A stretch of DNA of 64,000 bases from Undaria pinnatifida. Its lineage: Eukaryota > Sar > Phaeophyceae > Laminariales > Alariaceae. The notes beneath the pieces were generated by a model. It was not told the DNA's origin. It saw nothing but the letters and a program-made list of their open reading frames with translations, and ran no database searches. Positions 1-10,319 of the stretch are shown piece by piece. Numbering within the stretch: the first letter of the stretch is position 1; each line of letters starts with the position of its first letter. The stretch spans positions 12,477,892 through 12,541,891 of the forward strand of contig JABAKD010000029.1 in assembly GCA_012845835.1 (NCBI GenBank), written 5' to 3'. A program made the position numbers and the translations under genes.

Positions 1-180
1 GCTGTCTTGGCAAGCTCGTCGGCGTACGATAGGGTATGGTCGTCGCGCTTCCGTTTCCACCATCCGAGACATTGAAGAAGAATAGAGTGGTGAACCCTTC
101 GTAGCTTATCATAGTCAGACTTGTTCGGGCTCTACGTCATATAATTGTAGAGTGGTGTCTCGATCACCCCGACTTCCAGC
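1..180 (-). pseudogene. LINE reverse-transcriptase ORF, C-terminal fragment
   Basis: Read on the minus strand, this is the C-terminal part of a non-LTR retrotransposon polyprotein, with a recognisable KRKRDDHTLSYAD segment. The same segment occurs near 35800-35900 in a second LINE fragment. An in-frame TAG interrupts it near the start. It continues the LINE at 3622-6818: the bases at its right edge, CCAGC (176-180), are repeated at 3622-3626, the target duplication of the LTR element lying between them. The reading frame resumes across the removed insertion. The fragment runs off the left edge of the window. It is non-functional. Confidence 0.8.
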
Positions 181-616
181 TGTGAATAGCCTGTGAACAC
201 AAGGGTTGTGTGGAGGCTCTGTTTTCTATCCGAAGAGATGCAGACGTGGCACCGAAGCGTCTGTTAAGAACACTTGTGATAAGAAAGAAAAGACATAGTC
301 TGGAGAGGGCGGTTGAGGCCAAACAGAGAAGAAGAAGAAGAAGGGAGAGGATAAAGGAGAGTTGAGAGAGAAGGGAGAGTGATCATGGTGGGTTGCATCA
401 CCAATTGATCATCAAGGAACAATGACCGTGGTCCGGTAGGATACCGGGACAACGGGACAACCTTAGTATGCTCAAATCTACGTTTACATCTAAGTTCCAC
501 CGAAGATTCAACGTAAGATTCAAAGTAATATTCAACTGCCTATCTTATTCGTGCGAATACACTGCTCGAAGACTGCGCACTAACTTAGATTTGAATCCAA
601 GGTTCATATCTCAACA
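181..616 (-). repeat. A1 3' LTR
   Basis: This is the left copy of a direct repeat whose partner is 3185-3621. It begins TGTGAATAG and ends CTCAACA on the plus strand. It shares patches such as GAGGCTCTGT and GGTGGCACC with the LTRs of A2-A5, so all belong to one LTR family. Confidence 0.88.
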
Positions 617-963
617 CGCCCCCATAATGCAAAGTCAGATTGCTAGAGAAGCCTAATACTTGGAAAAAAAAATCGTGAAAGAATAAAAAACAAATGGGTC
701 TCATATTCAGTCCGGTGTATCAACCGCGACAATATGGATGTATCCATGCTATTTATACATTAATAAAAAAACTTACAAAGAAAGATACGTATAAAAGTTA
801 CGCTTGGTGTAATTACCAGCGATAAATGCCCTGTTAAAACGCAAAGATACGTCTAACTGCGTTTGAAACACGCTTTCTGAATTGTACCAGACAGATAAAC
901 AATACTAGACAAATAAAGAGAATGGTGGAAAAGTGCCCATTACGGCAAAATAAAACATTTTCA

Positions 964-2883
964 CTATTCACTTGTTTGTTTAATGTACTTACGTACTTCC
1001 GCAAAAACAAAAATTAAGAAGCAGATAGCATGAACAGCGAGGACGGTTTCCGGTTTAAAGTTTTTGCCGAAAATGGTCGGGAACGCTGTCTCAGGTGTTC
1101 GGCTGGTAGCACCAGTGGTGAGGTCGAGATGATACAGAGAAGAGCAGTGGCTGTCCTCACATAGGGGTATAGCAAATGCACCCATGTCCAGATAGGTCTT
1201 CGTGGCGATGATCATAGTGACCCCTCTCGCAGCAGCTGATCCACTCGAAAGTAGGTGCCTGCCTAGCCCTGGTACGACCGTGACAGGAAGCTGTACAGAG
1301 TGCTTAGAACCTATATGGTCCAGCACTTGAACGAACAAGACCCCTTGACCAACGCCATAAAGGCGATGGTTTCCCGCTACGTTGATTATTACGGGAGGGT
1401 CCAGCTGCACGTAGTGGTTCATTTTATGTCCAATGCCCGGTAGAAGCTGATTGTCGATGAAGTGGCTAGAAGCTCCGCTGTCCGCAGTCATGGAGAAGTC
1501 GACGGGCTGCGCGGCGATGTTGATCGGAGGTGTGGCGATGAAAGAATAACCTATACCAACTGGAGGTGAGGATGGACATGGAGGAATCGCGAAGGTCGTA
1601 GAAGTAGCTGCTGTAGTCGCAGCCGCTGTAGTGAATGGAGCATGTGTCACTGGGACATAAGCTTCTATTTGCGATGTTGAAGTTGGAGTTGTGGCGGTGT
1701 TGGCGTGAGCGCTGCGGTTGTTATAATGCCGGCCACCTTGTTGACCAGGATGAGGGCGCCGGGTTATATTGCCGTCCCGCATTTGAGACCGACAGTCGCT
1801 ATTATCGTGGCGATCAGTATTATGCAGGCTACACCACGAATAATTTCGAGGTGTCGGGGGAGGTTTCTTTCCCGACATCTTTCTCTTGCGTTTAAAGCAA
1901 TTTCGGAATCGATGGCCTGGCTTTTTGCAGTGTGAACAGGTCACTACTGCTGAGGGTGTGGACGTGACTACCATAGCAGATTCACGCCCCTTCGCGTTTC
2001 GTAAAGGCCCGTGTCGCATAGCTCTATTCGCGTACATTTTACGCACTGTTATCACAGCTCGGTCGACTGTGATATCATCATCTGCTTCGGCGCTATATTT
2101 TATTTGCAGGTATTCATCCGTGAGTCCTTCTAGCACTGTGTCCAATATACCGTCATCGTTGAATACCTCTCCTATGTCCACCAATTCATCCCGCAAATGG
2201 TGTACTTCATTTATCAACACGTCTGGGTCTTGCCCATCCGTCATGACCATATGCGCTAGTTGTTGTTCGAGTATACGTCTACGTTGGCGGGTGGAATATT
2301 TATTTTTTCTAACCATACCATCCCAAGCAGCCTTTCCATTTGCAAGTTCACCTCGTTTTGGCTTGAATTGTAGAAGAAAGCTGGCCGCGGCTCCCGATGT
2401 ACTCAGGAACAAGAAGTCGAACAGAAGACGGTTGTCGCGGTGCCAGTGCTTGATGTCTTCCAAATTCGAGATGTTGTCATCCGTGGCCCATAAAACTGAT
2501 GTTACGGCTGGGAGTGTAGAATATCTTGAAGATGATGGTAGTAGATGCGCCGTGTTCACAGGAGTACTCCCTGCGTCCGGCTGTAAATTTTCTGCTGTGT
2601 CAGCCGGGGGTGTTTCCCCGGACTGAGTGTCCGTTTAGTCAGCCGCCTGGCTGCGAGGTACAGCTCGTGAAGGCCTACTTCTTCTAAAAGATGGACGAGG
2701 ACTAATTAGTTCGGGCTCGGGGCAAGGACGCCCTTCCAGGATATCAGAGATCTCGGCATGACGCAAAGTTATCACGGACTGAGCCGTGCGTTTCCATACG
2801 TCGAACGTTAGCCCATTATATTGGCTGTTGAGAGCTCTAACGAGCTTGCCTACCGCATCACCCGCTTTTGTGGACTCTCCCAT
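964..2883 (-). pseudogene. copia-type gag-protease ORF, broken
   Basis: The ORF encodes a Ty1/copia-like Gag with an aspartic protease. The start at 2883 (MGESTKAG) is the first ATG after the microsatellite. The N-terminal part (2883-2638) ends at a single TAA (about 2635), after which the same frame continues from about 2632 to 964. Seen in order: a Gag helical region, a CCHC knuckle (CSHCKKPGHRFRNC), a second CxLH...C cluster, a low-complexity Thr/Ala linker, and the protease motif TADSGASSHFID. The frame ends without integrase or RT. One nonsense codon plus loss of pol makes it non-functional. The family call rests on the knuckle-protease order. Confidence 0.82.
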
Positions 2884-3075
2884 GCTGATGCTGATGCTGA
2901 TGCTGATGCTGATCGCTGATGCTGATGCTGATGCTGATCGCTGATGCTGAGGCTGATGGTGATGTTGATGCTGACGCTGATGCTGATCGCTGGTGCTGAT
3001 CGCTGATGCTGATGCTGATGCTGTCGCTGATGCTGATGATGATCGCTGATGCTGGCGCTGATGCTGATGCTGTAG
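2884..3075. repeat. GCTGAT-type microsatellite at the start of gag
   Basis: This is an imperfect run of GCTGAT and GATCGCTGAT units immediately before the A1 gag ATG. On the sense strand it is open and would encode Ser/Ala/Ile or Gln/His-rich peptide. The frame on its far side differs from the gag frame, consistent with slippage having moved the reading frame. Confidence 0.85.
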
Positions 3076-3184
3076 CCGGCTTAGTGAAGGTTTCTCTCAA
3101 TCTTCTCGGTAAGATGCGACAAACTTCAATGAGATGTCGCTAGGTGCCGATCGATGTTTATTTCGAAGGCCGAGGCTCATAACC

Positions 3185-3621
3185 TGTGAATAGCCTGTGA
3201 ACACAATGGTTGTATGGAGGCTCTGTCTTCCATGCGAAGAGATGCAGAGGTGGCACCGAAGCGTCTGTTAAGATCACTTGTGATGAGAGAAAAGAGATAG
3301 TTTAGAAAGGGCGCTTGAGGCCAAAGAGAGAAGAAGAACAAGAAGAGAGAGGAGAAAGGAGAGTTGGGAGAGAAGGGAGAGTGATCATGGTGGGTTGCAT
3401 CACCACTTGATCATCACGGAACAATGACCGTAGTCCGGTAGAATACCGGAACAACGGGACAACCTAAATATAATCAAATCTACGTTTACATCTTAGTTGC
3501 ACCGAAGATTCAACGTAAGATTCAACGTAAGATTCAACTGCCTATCTTATTCGTGCGAATACACTGCTCGAATAGACTGCGCACTAACGTAGATTTGAAT
3601 CCAAGGTTCATACTCTCAACA
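3185..3621 (-). repeat. A1 5' LTR
   Basis: This is the right copy of the A1 LTR, starting TGTGAATAGCC and ending CTCAACA on the plus strand. It is followed by the CCAGC target duplication at 3622-3626. The sequence just left of it (3171-3184) is the putative primer-binding site, which is also found next to the 5' LTRs of A2 (8737-8750) and A3 (17729-17742). Confidence 0.88.
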
Positions 3622-6600
3622 CCAGCAACCGCACCTCCAATCGTAAGCGCACACCCGGGTGATAATAGATTTCCATGTTGTACCGCTGAAAGCGCGCCCA
3701 GGCCCTCTGAAGACGCCGCGATATTTCAATGCTAAGATCTCTGTCTGCGGTTATAGCCCCGCCCAAGTACACGAACTCGATTGTTTGTTTGTATACCTGG
3801 CCGGCTGCATTGATTGTGAACCACACCTTCCCCCTGCCTTTCGTTTGCAGGCACATTATCTCTGTTTTCGGCTCAGAACCCGTAAGCCCGAACGCCGAGC
3901 ACGCAGTCACGATCACCGTCATTATCCTCTCTAGCCCTTCTGATGATCGCGATACGATGCCCACATCTTCAGCGTACAGCATGCACCATAATCTCTGCGC
4001 CTCCTCCTCCTCCTTCCCCCTCCGCCCGTCGACTTGTTCTGTGCGTGAAGTGTCCTTTTTCTCGCCTTTCTCCTTCTTTCGTTGGAGCTGCACCATGTTG
4101 TCCGTGATGGCGGCATCAACGAGGAAGCGTTTCTCGGCCACACGCAGTACTGTTGTGAATAGCATGTTGAACAGCGGTGGCGCGAGCACGCATTCTTGCC
4201 TAAGACCTTGCCCCACGTCGAACTTGTCCGAACGTTCTCCATCATCCAGCCGTAGGCATGCTTGCATGCCGTCGTGGAATTCGCGGATGACGGCGAGCAT
4301 TCCCGGCGGCACGCCAAAACGAGCAAGGACATCCCACAGAAGAGTTCGGTCGACGGAGTCATATTCGGTAAGGTCGATAAAGCACAAGTACAAGAGGGTG
4401 TCCTTCTTTCGCGCCAGTTCCTGCAGTCGTCGTTCTACGAACATCATGTCAACCGTCGAGCGTTGGGGTTTGAACCCACACTGTTCCTCCGGCAAAACGT
4501 TCTCGCGTTCGCAATAGTAACTCAGGCGACCCGCGATGACTTTGTGGAGAACTTTGACATCGTGAACCACAAGGGAGATGCCACGATAATTGCCACATTC
4601 TGTCTGATCTTTCTTCTTATGAAGCACCCTAATCGTTGCATATTTCCATTGTTGCGGCACGCCACCTCCCCTCCACACAGCGACTATGATATCGTTGAAC
4701 TTTCCGAGAGTGTTAAATTGTCCTTCGTCGGCCAAACCCTTCAAGAGCTCGGCCGGGAGACCATCGGGCCCTACCGCCTTTCGGTTCGCCAACGCACAGA
4801 TCGCCTCCTCTGCTTCATACCTAGACGGGACATCGTCCAGTCGTCTGCATGGGGGGCACTGCTTTAGCTTGTCTACAATGCTCGGGTGAACGGTCGCGAC
4901 TCTGTGTTAATCAGCTTGTTAAACCACCTCACCCACCGCTCGCGGTTGAGGGCATTATCTCGCAGCAATCGACCTTCCTCGTCGTTGATGTTTTGCGAGA
5001 TAAACGTCCTCTTCCCTTCTACATCCATCCCCTTTAGGTGTTTCTAGAAGCCATATTGATCACCTTGTCAAATACGCCCTTTGAGTTGGCCGACGAAATC
5101 TTCGAAGAACCTACGTACAGCTTCCGCCCGCGTGCGTTTCAGCCGTTTGGTGGTGGTGTTCAAGGCTCACCGTAGACCACGATCATTTGGAGCAGAAGGT
5201 AGCGAAGAGTGTTCTTCGCCGCCACCACGTGGATCTTGCTGGGTTTCGCCATCGCCTTGGCGTCAGAGCTGTTGCTGGCCAGAAGGAGATCGTCCACGGA
5301 CCTGTTTCCGCCCGCCTTCCCTACCCTGCGATCGTGCATTCAACTCCGCTTTCGTCCCCTCGGTCGCACGCGAGCCCCTCAGTACTTGTTTGCGCCGAAT
5401 AGTGGGGGCTACGTCGGCCGCATTTGACAGCAGCGTCTCGGTTAGTACTGAGGTCATGTCATCAACGCTTCCGGTATTCGTACCGTGTATCGGCGAGGCA
5501 AAATTGGCTGCTATTGCTTCTTGGCAATCCATCCGGAGATACGGGTCCGCCATTAATCTTGGCAGATCAATAACTCGCCGGTTCTTGATGACGCTCTTTG
5601 GACGACTGGGTTCGATGCGGCCAAAAAGGCTATGGTCCGACTTAGCGTTCTCCCTGGGTGGGATCCGCACAGTGCCATTACGTACCAATTGTCTATCCAC
5701 TTGCCGTGTCAGGATGTAGTCAAGCCTGTACTGGGCCTTTCCTCGGTTAGGACTCTGAAACGTGCACGACATACCACGAGCAGTTGTAGCATAGTACGTG
5801 TGGAGGAGGGCGAGTTTGTTATCAATTACGTGAATCAATAGACTAGTCGTTCTCCGTTGTCGCTCAGTTAGTCACGTCCGTCTGCACCCAATACCTTGCT
5901 TTCGGTCCACCCGATCCCTCTCATACCCGTACGAGCATTTGCGTCCATCAGAACAAGCAGGTGGTCCCTGCTGGGTACCCCCTTGACCACTTCGTCAAGT
6001 GAACTCCAAGAGTAATATTTTTCGCTGGTGCTTTTGTCGAGAGTGGGAGCATAACCTACAATAAAAGACACACCGTTAGATTCCCCTTTGAGTTGGACGA
6101 GAACCTTCATCAATCTAGCACTGATGCACTCAACCGCGATGTCGCCCTTACCCATCCCTGCCACGATAGACTCCCTAAAAGCTAAGCCTACCCCGTGGTT
6201 CCCCTTTTCTCGTGCTTTCCTCCGCCTGCTCCGGAGCAAAACACAACATACCCGGCCGCCGTAAAAGCACCCTGTCCATCGCGCCTCACCTCCTGCAACC
6301 CTATGATATCACAACCTACGCCCTCGCAAGTCTTCAGTATCACCTCGGCGTGGCCTATGCCGTTCGCGTCCTTGAAAGCAAGTGTGTGCGAACGTTGTAC
6401 GTACCCACGACAGGTTCCCCTGCTCTCAACCTAGCCCTTGCACCAATGCTTAATTTCTGAGCAGCCCTTCGAAACCTCCTACGTCTCCTCCTCTTCTTCC
6501 GGGCGTCCGATTTCCTACCTTCCACCCTCCGTTTTGCCAGACAGAGTGTTTCCCCCTTTTCGTCTCCCTTCGCCCAGCCCGGCTCTTGCCTAAGGGCCAA

Positions 6601-6818
6601 CGTGAAGGGGGCAGCAGTCCCGACACGCCACGTCCATCTCCTTCCCGACTTTGGTGCTTACTCACGTGGGTTCGATCCTCTCTTCTCTGTTCGGTACGAG
6701 CCCCACGCTTTCCGCGGCGGTGATGGGACACTCCGTCCGCAAGCAAGGCTGCTGCGTTAAACAATTCCGCGAGGAACTTTTTGGCCTTGTCACTGGCTGT
6801 CACGGCTGGCCCGGCCAT
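3622..6818 (-). pseudogene. LINE (non-LTR retrotransposon) with APE endonuclease and RT, decayed
   Basis: The minus strand encodes a LINE polyprotein in several frames. An APE-type endonuclease lies at about 6430-5550: GTYNVRT, a LVLMDANARTG segment, then DYILTRQ and the terminal SDHSLF. A reverse transcriptase lies at 4792-3630: [22 protein letters not shown], then the palm motif LYAEDVGIV. The catalytic motif reads YAED instead of the usual YADD, and one residue is missing before YDSVDRTL. At least four frameshifts separate the pieces (near 6380, 6200, 5850 and within 5260-4860). The 3' part continues at 180-1 after the A1 insertion. A possible upstream segment starts at 6818 (MAGPAVTASDK). 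The element cannot function. Confidence 0.85.
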
Positions 6819-7105
6819 ACCCGATCGCTAGTTCAGCCCACGAGTACGCCAGACGCCATACACCCCCTCAGGCGCTCTGGCACGTTTTGGTGAAGCCTGA
6901 GGCCCGAGCACCACTCCGGCCGGGGAGCAGCCTAGGGGAGGAAGGAGAATTACTAATAGTAGTCGATGGTAACTAACACTACACAATAACTTATCATAGG
7001 GGTTGTGAAATTAATGTATTCATAAAGTTTACATCAAGACAAAAATTACTTTTTCATGTCAGAGGGAGACGATATGGAGGTGATGAAAATAAAACGTGGG
7101 AGTTG
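6819..7105. other. LINE 5' flank, no gene seen
   Basis: This presumably covers the 5' untranslated end of the LINE (to around 6930) and the unique DNA into which the TRIM at 7106 inserted. I see no ORF or motif worth naming. Confidence 0.5.
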
Positions 7106-7376
7106 TGTTAAGGATTTTAGGTGGGGGACACAGAGTGCCCCCTGCAGGTCTGCCAATTGGGTAGGTCCTCGGAGAGTACTCACTTTCGTTCCTTCGTAGA
7201 GATGTAGCTTTATTCGTTTCCACCAGAGCCCGGGATAGCTTCTGAGATCGGAGGCGCGTGCCTCCGATCTAATTCCTAACTTCCCCGAATATAAACCGCC
7301 AACCTTATCATACGAAACCCATCCAAATGATATCAAATTCGGATACCTACAGGCCTTTCGAGGCCGTATCTTAACA
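7106..7376 (-). repeat. TRIM 3' LTR
   Basis: 271 bp. It holds three hairpin-forming segments: GGGGG/CCCCC near the left end, AGATCGGAGGC with its complement around ACGC, and GGCCT-CGAA-AGGCC near the right end. Confidence 0.88.
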
Positions 7377-7579
7377 CTAGCCCACCCTGATGAGTCGCAT
7401 ATGCAGAAATATGGGAGATTCGGGAAAACTCCGGTTCTACGAACTAGACCATGAGTCGAAGATGCGGCTCCTCAAACCCCACTCCCACACCTCTAACCGT
7501 CTGGCTATGGAGCCAGGAACACGCGAAGAAAAGCAGTAGAAAGAAAAGCAGACCCTACAGCAAGGCAATAGTCACCCAT

Positions 7580-7682
7580 CAAAAACCTGCCGCATGCCGC
7601 CGGTGTGGCGGGGGGGCAGAAAAGGCTCTAGAACCTGCCGCATGCCGCGGGTGTGGCGGGGGGGGGCAGGAAAGGCTCTACG
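7580..7682. repeat. two tandem copies of a ~50-bp G-rich unit inside the TRIM
   Basis: The unit AACCTGCCGCATGCCG...GTGTGGCG, followed by a run of G and AAAGGCTCTA, occurs twice back to back. A run of about 17 T follows at 7714-7731. Confidence 0.85.
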
Positions 7683-7752
7683 GTAAACCAATCACAGAAA
7701 AGGTACCATGGCGGTTTTTTTTTTTTTTTTCTGTCCTGCCGACGACGCCACT

Positions 7753-8023
7753 TGTTAAGGATTTTAGGTGGGGGACACAGAGTGCCCCCTGCAGGTCTGC
7801 CAATTGGGTAGGTCCTCGGAGAGTACTCACTTTCGTTCCTTCGTAGAGATGTAGCTTTATTCGTTTCCACCAGAGCCCGGGATAGCTTCTGAGATCGGAG
7901 GCGCGTGCCTCCGATCTAATTCCTAACTTCCCCGAATATAAACCGCCAACCTTATCATACGAAACCCATCCAAATGATCTCAAATTCGGATACCTACAGG
8001 CCTTTCGAGGCCGTATCTTAACA
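7753..8023 (-). repeat. TRIM 5' LTR
   Basis: 271 bp, matching 7106-7376 except for one A/C difference (7329 versus 7976 region). It ends next to the GTTG target duplication. Confidence 0.88.
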
Positions 8024-8282
8024 GTTGTCAGAAAATAATATATATTTTGCCGAAAATATAATGAACGTAACGTATTCATGTGAATACACCAACGTTCCTT
8101 ATATTTACGTCCATATCGACATATACGTTGAAAATATAATGGACGTACGTAAGCGCCGGACCTGGGAGTGTGGTAAAACCACTATGGGCGGGAATATAAG
8201 GACATCTGGGTGTTCACACACGAAAACGTAACGTTCCTGACATTTCCGTCTAGAACTGTATCTTCCCCACAACCAAGTGATA
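8024..8282. other. AT-rich spacer with short repeats, no gene
   Basis: It contains two copies of GAAAATATAATGRACGTA and scattered CGT/ACG palindromes. Nothing coding is seen. A2 LTR homology begins at its right edge. Confidence 0.5.
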
Positions 8283-8736
8283 CACTCTGTATCTTAATCT
8301 AGATGCAAAGAAATACGATATGCGGGGAATCTCGGCTTGTTACTTCCCGTCGATATGTTGTATATTCAAGTTGTTACTAACTTGCCCACCATAAGTATCG
8401 GGAAACGTTGCAGGGGATGTTGCAAGTATCTTCAGTACAGAGGGCGGTTTGTCGGTAAGTACAACTACCCCTTGAGTACATCTGCCCGTAACGTGGGCAT
8501 TGTGCCGTATTAATCAGGTAACGGTCAGCCCTACCTGGATCACTCCCTACAGCTCCTTTCCTCTTCTCTTCTAATTCTACTTCCGGGTTCTCTCCTCCGT
8601 TTCCATGTTTTGGCCACATAAGCGCCACTTTCATTCTATCTTCTTCCTCCTTCCCAAGTGATTCTCACAGACTCTTTGGTGCCACCTCTGCAACTCTAAG
8701 CACTGAGACAGAGCCTCAAGACGTGGCAGTGTTTCA
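8283..8736 (+). repeat. A2 5' LTR, outer end truncated
   Basis: Matches the inner part of the 3' LTR from GTATCTTAATCTAGATG to GTTTCA. Homologous copies lie at 17743-18265 (minus), 13417-13920 (minus), 19165-19621 and 24800-25075. Confidence 0.82.
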
Positions 8737-8754
8737 GGATGTGAGCCTCGGTCT

Positions 8755-9033
8755 TTGATCTATGTATCTACTGGCACCACGCAACGGCGTCCCGTTGAGT
8801 TCGCCATTCGTTCCCAAAAAATTCAAGCAAGGATCTGCTTGTCATCAAGCGCTGAGGAATTTTGGAAATTTCTTCAAGGAGCAAGATCTGCCTCGACACA
8901 GCAGAGGTATCGCATCTACGATTTCATCAAGTTCATCGTAGGGACATTCGAGAGAAGAAACTACTTTCACGCTTTACGCCAGACGCAAGTAAGAAGACTG
9001 TTATCATCGCTATACCACGCGTGTAGCAGGTAG
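8755..9033 (+). CDS. conserved unknown ORF of the A2/A3 family
   Basis: Unknown protein of about 92 aa. It is listed because the same reading frame, not only the DNA, is kept in the A3 copy (17442-17717, minus). Both contain a FW-FLQ segment, then QQ, RIY, IKFIVG and FERR, and end at YHACSR followed by a stop. No known domain is recognised. Downstream (about 9130-9330) another stretch matches between the copies at protein level, with a CKTCGTVVD CxxC pair and KEIILQHLLEA, but stops lie between them. The ORF could be an exon or a worn gene captured by the element. The start at 8755 is simply the first start codon in frame. Confidence 0.35.
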   Translation: MIYVSTGTTQRRPVEFAIRSQKIQARICLSSSAEEFWKFLQGARSASTQQRYRIYDFIKFIVGTFERRNYFHALRQTQVRRLLSSLYHACSR

Positions 9034-9394
9034 GGAGTCCGGGTTCGCGAGCTCTATCGGACGCGCGAAGTCGTTGTTAAAACCGTTTCTTCGAGCTACC
9101 CAGTAGTACGAAGTGCATGAAAGATTTTGTCCTTGTTCAAGTTTTAGACAAGACGATCAACATCTGTAAGACGTGCGGCACGGTCGTGGACAAATCAACC
9201 CAAACGAGGCATATATCATCTCCGGCTGCTTTGACGCTTACAAGCTAAAATAATGGGACAGACAAGGAGATAATTCTTCAGCATCTGCTTGAGGCTTTCA
9301 AGCTTCGCGTATGTATCAGCCTCGAGGAAACGGAGCACTGTATCTCCACGGCATTTTTTTTCAAGTTTCCTCACGTCGAAGGATTACTTCAAAT

Positions 9395-9600
9395 TCAATC
9401 ACGATGCGACATCCCGGGATCTCCGATATTCTCTAAGGGTGACCATTTACCGAACCCGAACATATTCGTCCTCGACCATCTTTGGCGAGAAAACTTATGT
9501 ACACGAGCTGTAAAACACAGCCAGGACGTTGGCGAATTGTGCACGGAGTCTGGCACGGAGGAAACACCGCCGGCCGACACAGCTGTAACTACACATCATT
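9395..9600 (+). pseudogene. gag N-terminal remnant of A2
   Basis: One plus-strand frame resembles the A1 Gag just before its central stop: an ISDIL/IPGSPI region, a P-x-P stretch, then GTEETPPADTA, where A1 has QSGETPPADTA. The frame is interrupted on both sides. It places A2 in the A1 family and sets its sense strand as plus. Confidence 0.55.
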
Positions 9601-10055
9601 GGAGCAGTTTTTGACCCGCTCGAACTACGTACAGCAGTGCGCACTACGCACAGAGCAAATGAACGCGGCAATAGCACGCCAACGGTTTAACGGGGGGGAC
9701 ACAAAGCGGTCAATGCCGGTATTCCCGTTTAGGCCTACTACATGGCCAATTCTACATCACGTGTAGTGCTGCATTCAGTACTAACACCATCGACAACACG
9801 CCATCAACTGCTATGAGTACATCGGGCCGAGAAGGCATCGGCGAGATATCTACTCGTACAACAGCAGTAGTACCTATCACTACAAGGAGTATCGCCATCT
9901 ACAACAGAGGATACCACTGCTTCGACCACAACAACGTCATCTCCATCTCCGAACAACACAGGAGTTTACCTCACTGCTGTGTCAAGCACGCGCGGTGAAA
10001 ACAGACCGTAGCTACGAGTACCTGCAATATCTTACCTGGCAAAATCTCGTCAAAA

Positions 10056-10319
10056 ATGCTTGGTGGTCCGTTCCAAGCCCCCATTTTCCAATTTGGAGAC
10101 ACGACATTATCGTATACAGTAATCCAACACAGCGGCCAGCTCGACGACAACATAGCCACGGCTATCATCGAGTACATGGCTGCCAGCTTTCCAGCCCGTT
10201 CCCTACCAGCTACGTTGTTCGCGAGCTACAAACCAAAGCGTGCAAAGAGCTCGATCAGCATTGCCGCAGCCATCGTAACAAACATCAAAACAGGGAAGTT
10301 GCAATACTATGGTTTGTAG
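10056..10319 (+). CDS. open frame in an A2-only segment, unknown
   Basis: An 87-codon frame (MLGGPFQAP...KTGKLQYYGL) that mostly lies in a segment of about 320 bp (about 10120-10440) absent from the matching place in A3. Its composition looks protein-like, but no domain is recognised and no second copy exists here to test conservation. It may be a chance frame. Confidence 0.2.
   Translation: MLGGPFQAPIFQFGDTTLSYTVIQHSGQLDDNIATAIIEYMAASFPARSLPATLFASYKPKRAKSSISIAAAIVTNIKTGKLQYYGL

Larger units (their letters stand above)
181..3621 (-). mobile_element. LTR retrotransposon A1, copia-like, defective
   Basis: This complete LTR-bounded insertion has 436/437-bp LTRs at 181-616 and 3185-3621. Each reads TG...CA and the element is flanked by the 5-bp target duplication CCAGC (176-180 and 3622-3626). 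The sense strand is minus. The interior holds a gag-protease reading frame but no integrase, reverse transcriptase or RNase H, so it could move only with enzymes supplied in trans. The purine-rich tract next to the 3' LTR (sense ATGGGGGCG, complement of 617-625) and the probable primer-binding site (sense GGTTATGAGCCTCG, 3171-3184) are where they should be. The two LTRs differ at many sites, so the insertion is not recent. Confidence 0.9.
7106..8023 (-). mobile_element. TRIM-like miniature LTR retrotransposon
   Basis: Two 271-bp direct repeats (7106-7376 and 7753-8023) that differ at a single base by eye flank only 376 bp of interior. The LTRs read TGTTAAGG...CTTAACA, and the flanks carry a 4-bp duplication GTTG (7102-7105 and 8024-8027). 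On the minus strand the LTR has a TATA-like GTTTATATTC, a perfect 11-bp hairpin and AATAAAG. After the 5' LTR the interior starts AGTGGCGTCGTCGG (possible primer site), and before the 3' LTR it has AGGGTGGG (polypurine tract). No protein is encoded. Size and layout match terminal-repeat retrotransposons in miniature. The almost identical LTRs indicate a very recent insertion. Confidence 0.88.

Noticed and set aside
1886-2626. 246-codon plus-strand ORF
   Set aside because: Antisense to the A1 gag, whose knuckle and protease motifs are on the minus strand.
3729-4517. 262-codon plus-strand ORF
   Set aside because: Antisense to the LINE reverse transcriptase. No motif of its own.
7377-7420. Possible hammerhead ribozyme core (CTGATGAG ... 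GAAA) in the TRIM interior
   Set aside because: The helices needed on either side do not pair, the base before GAAA is not the expected C, and it lies on the strand opposite to the inferred sense strand. I find no ribozyme in the LTRs, so a retrozyme is not supported.
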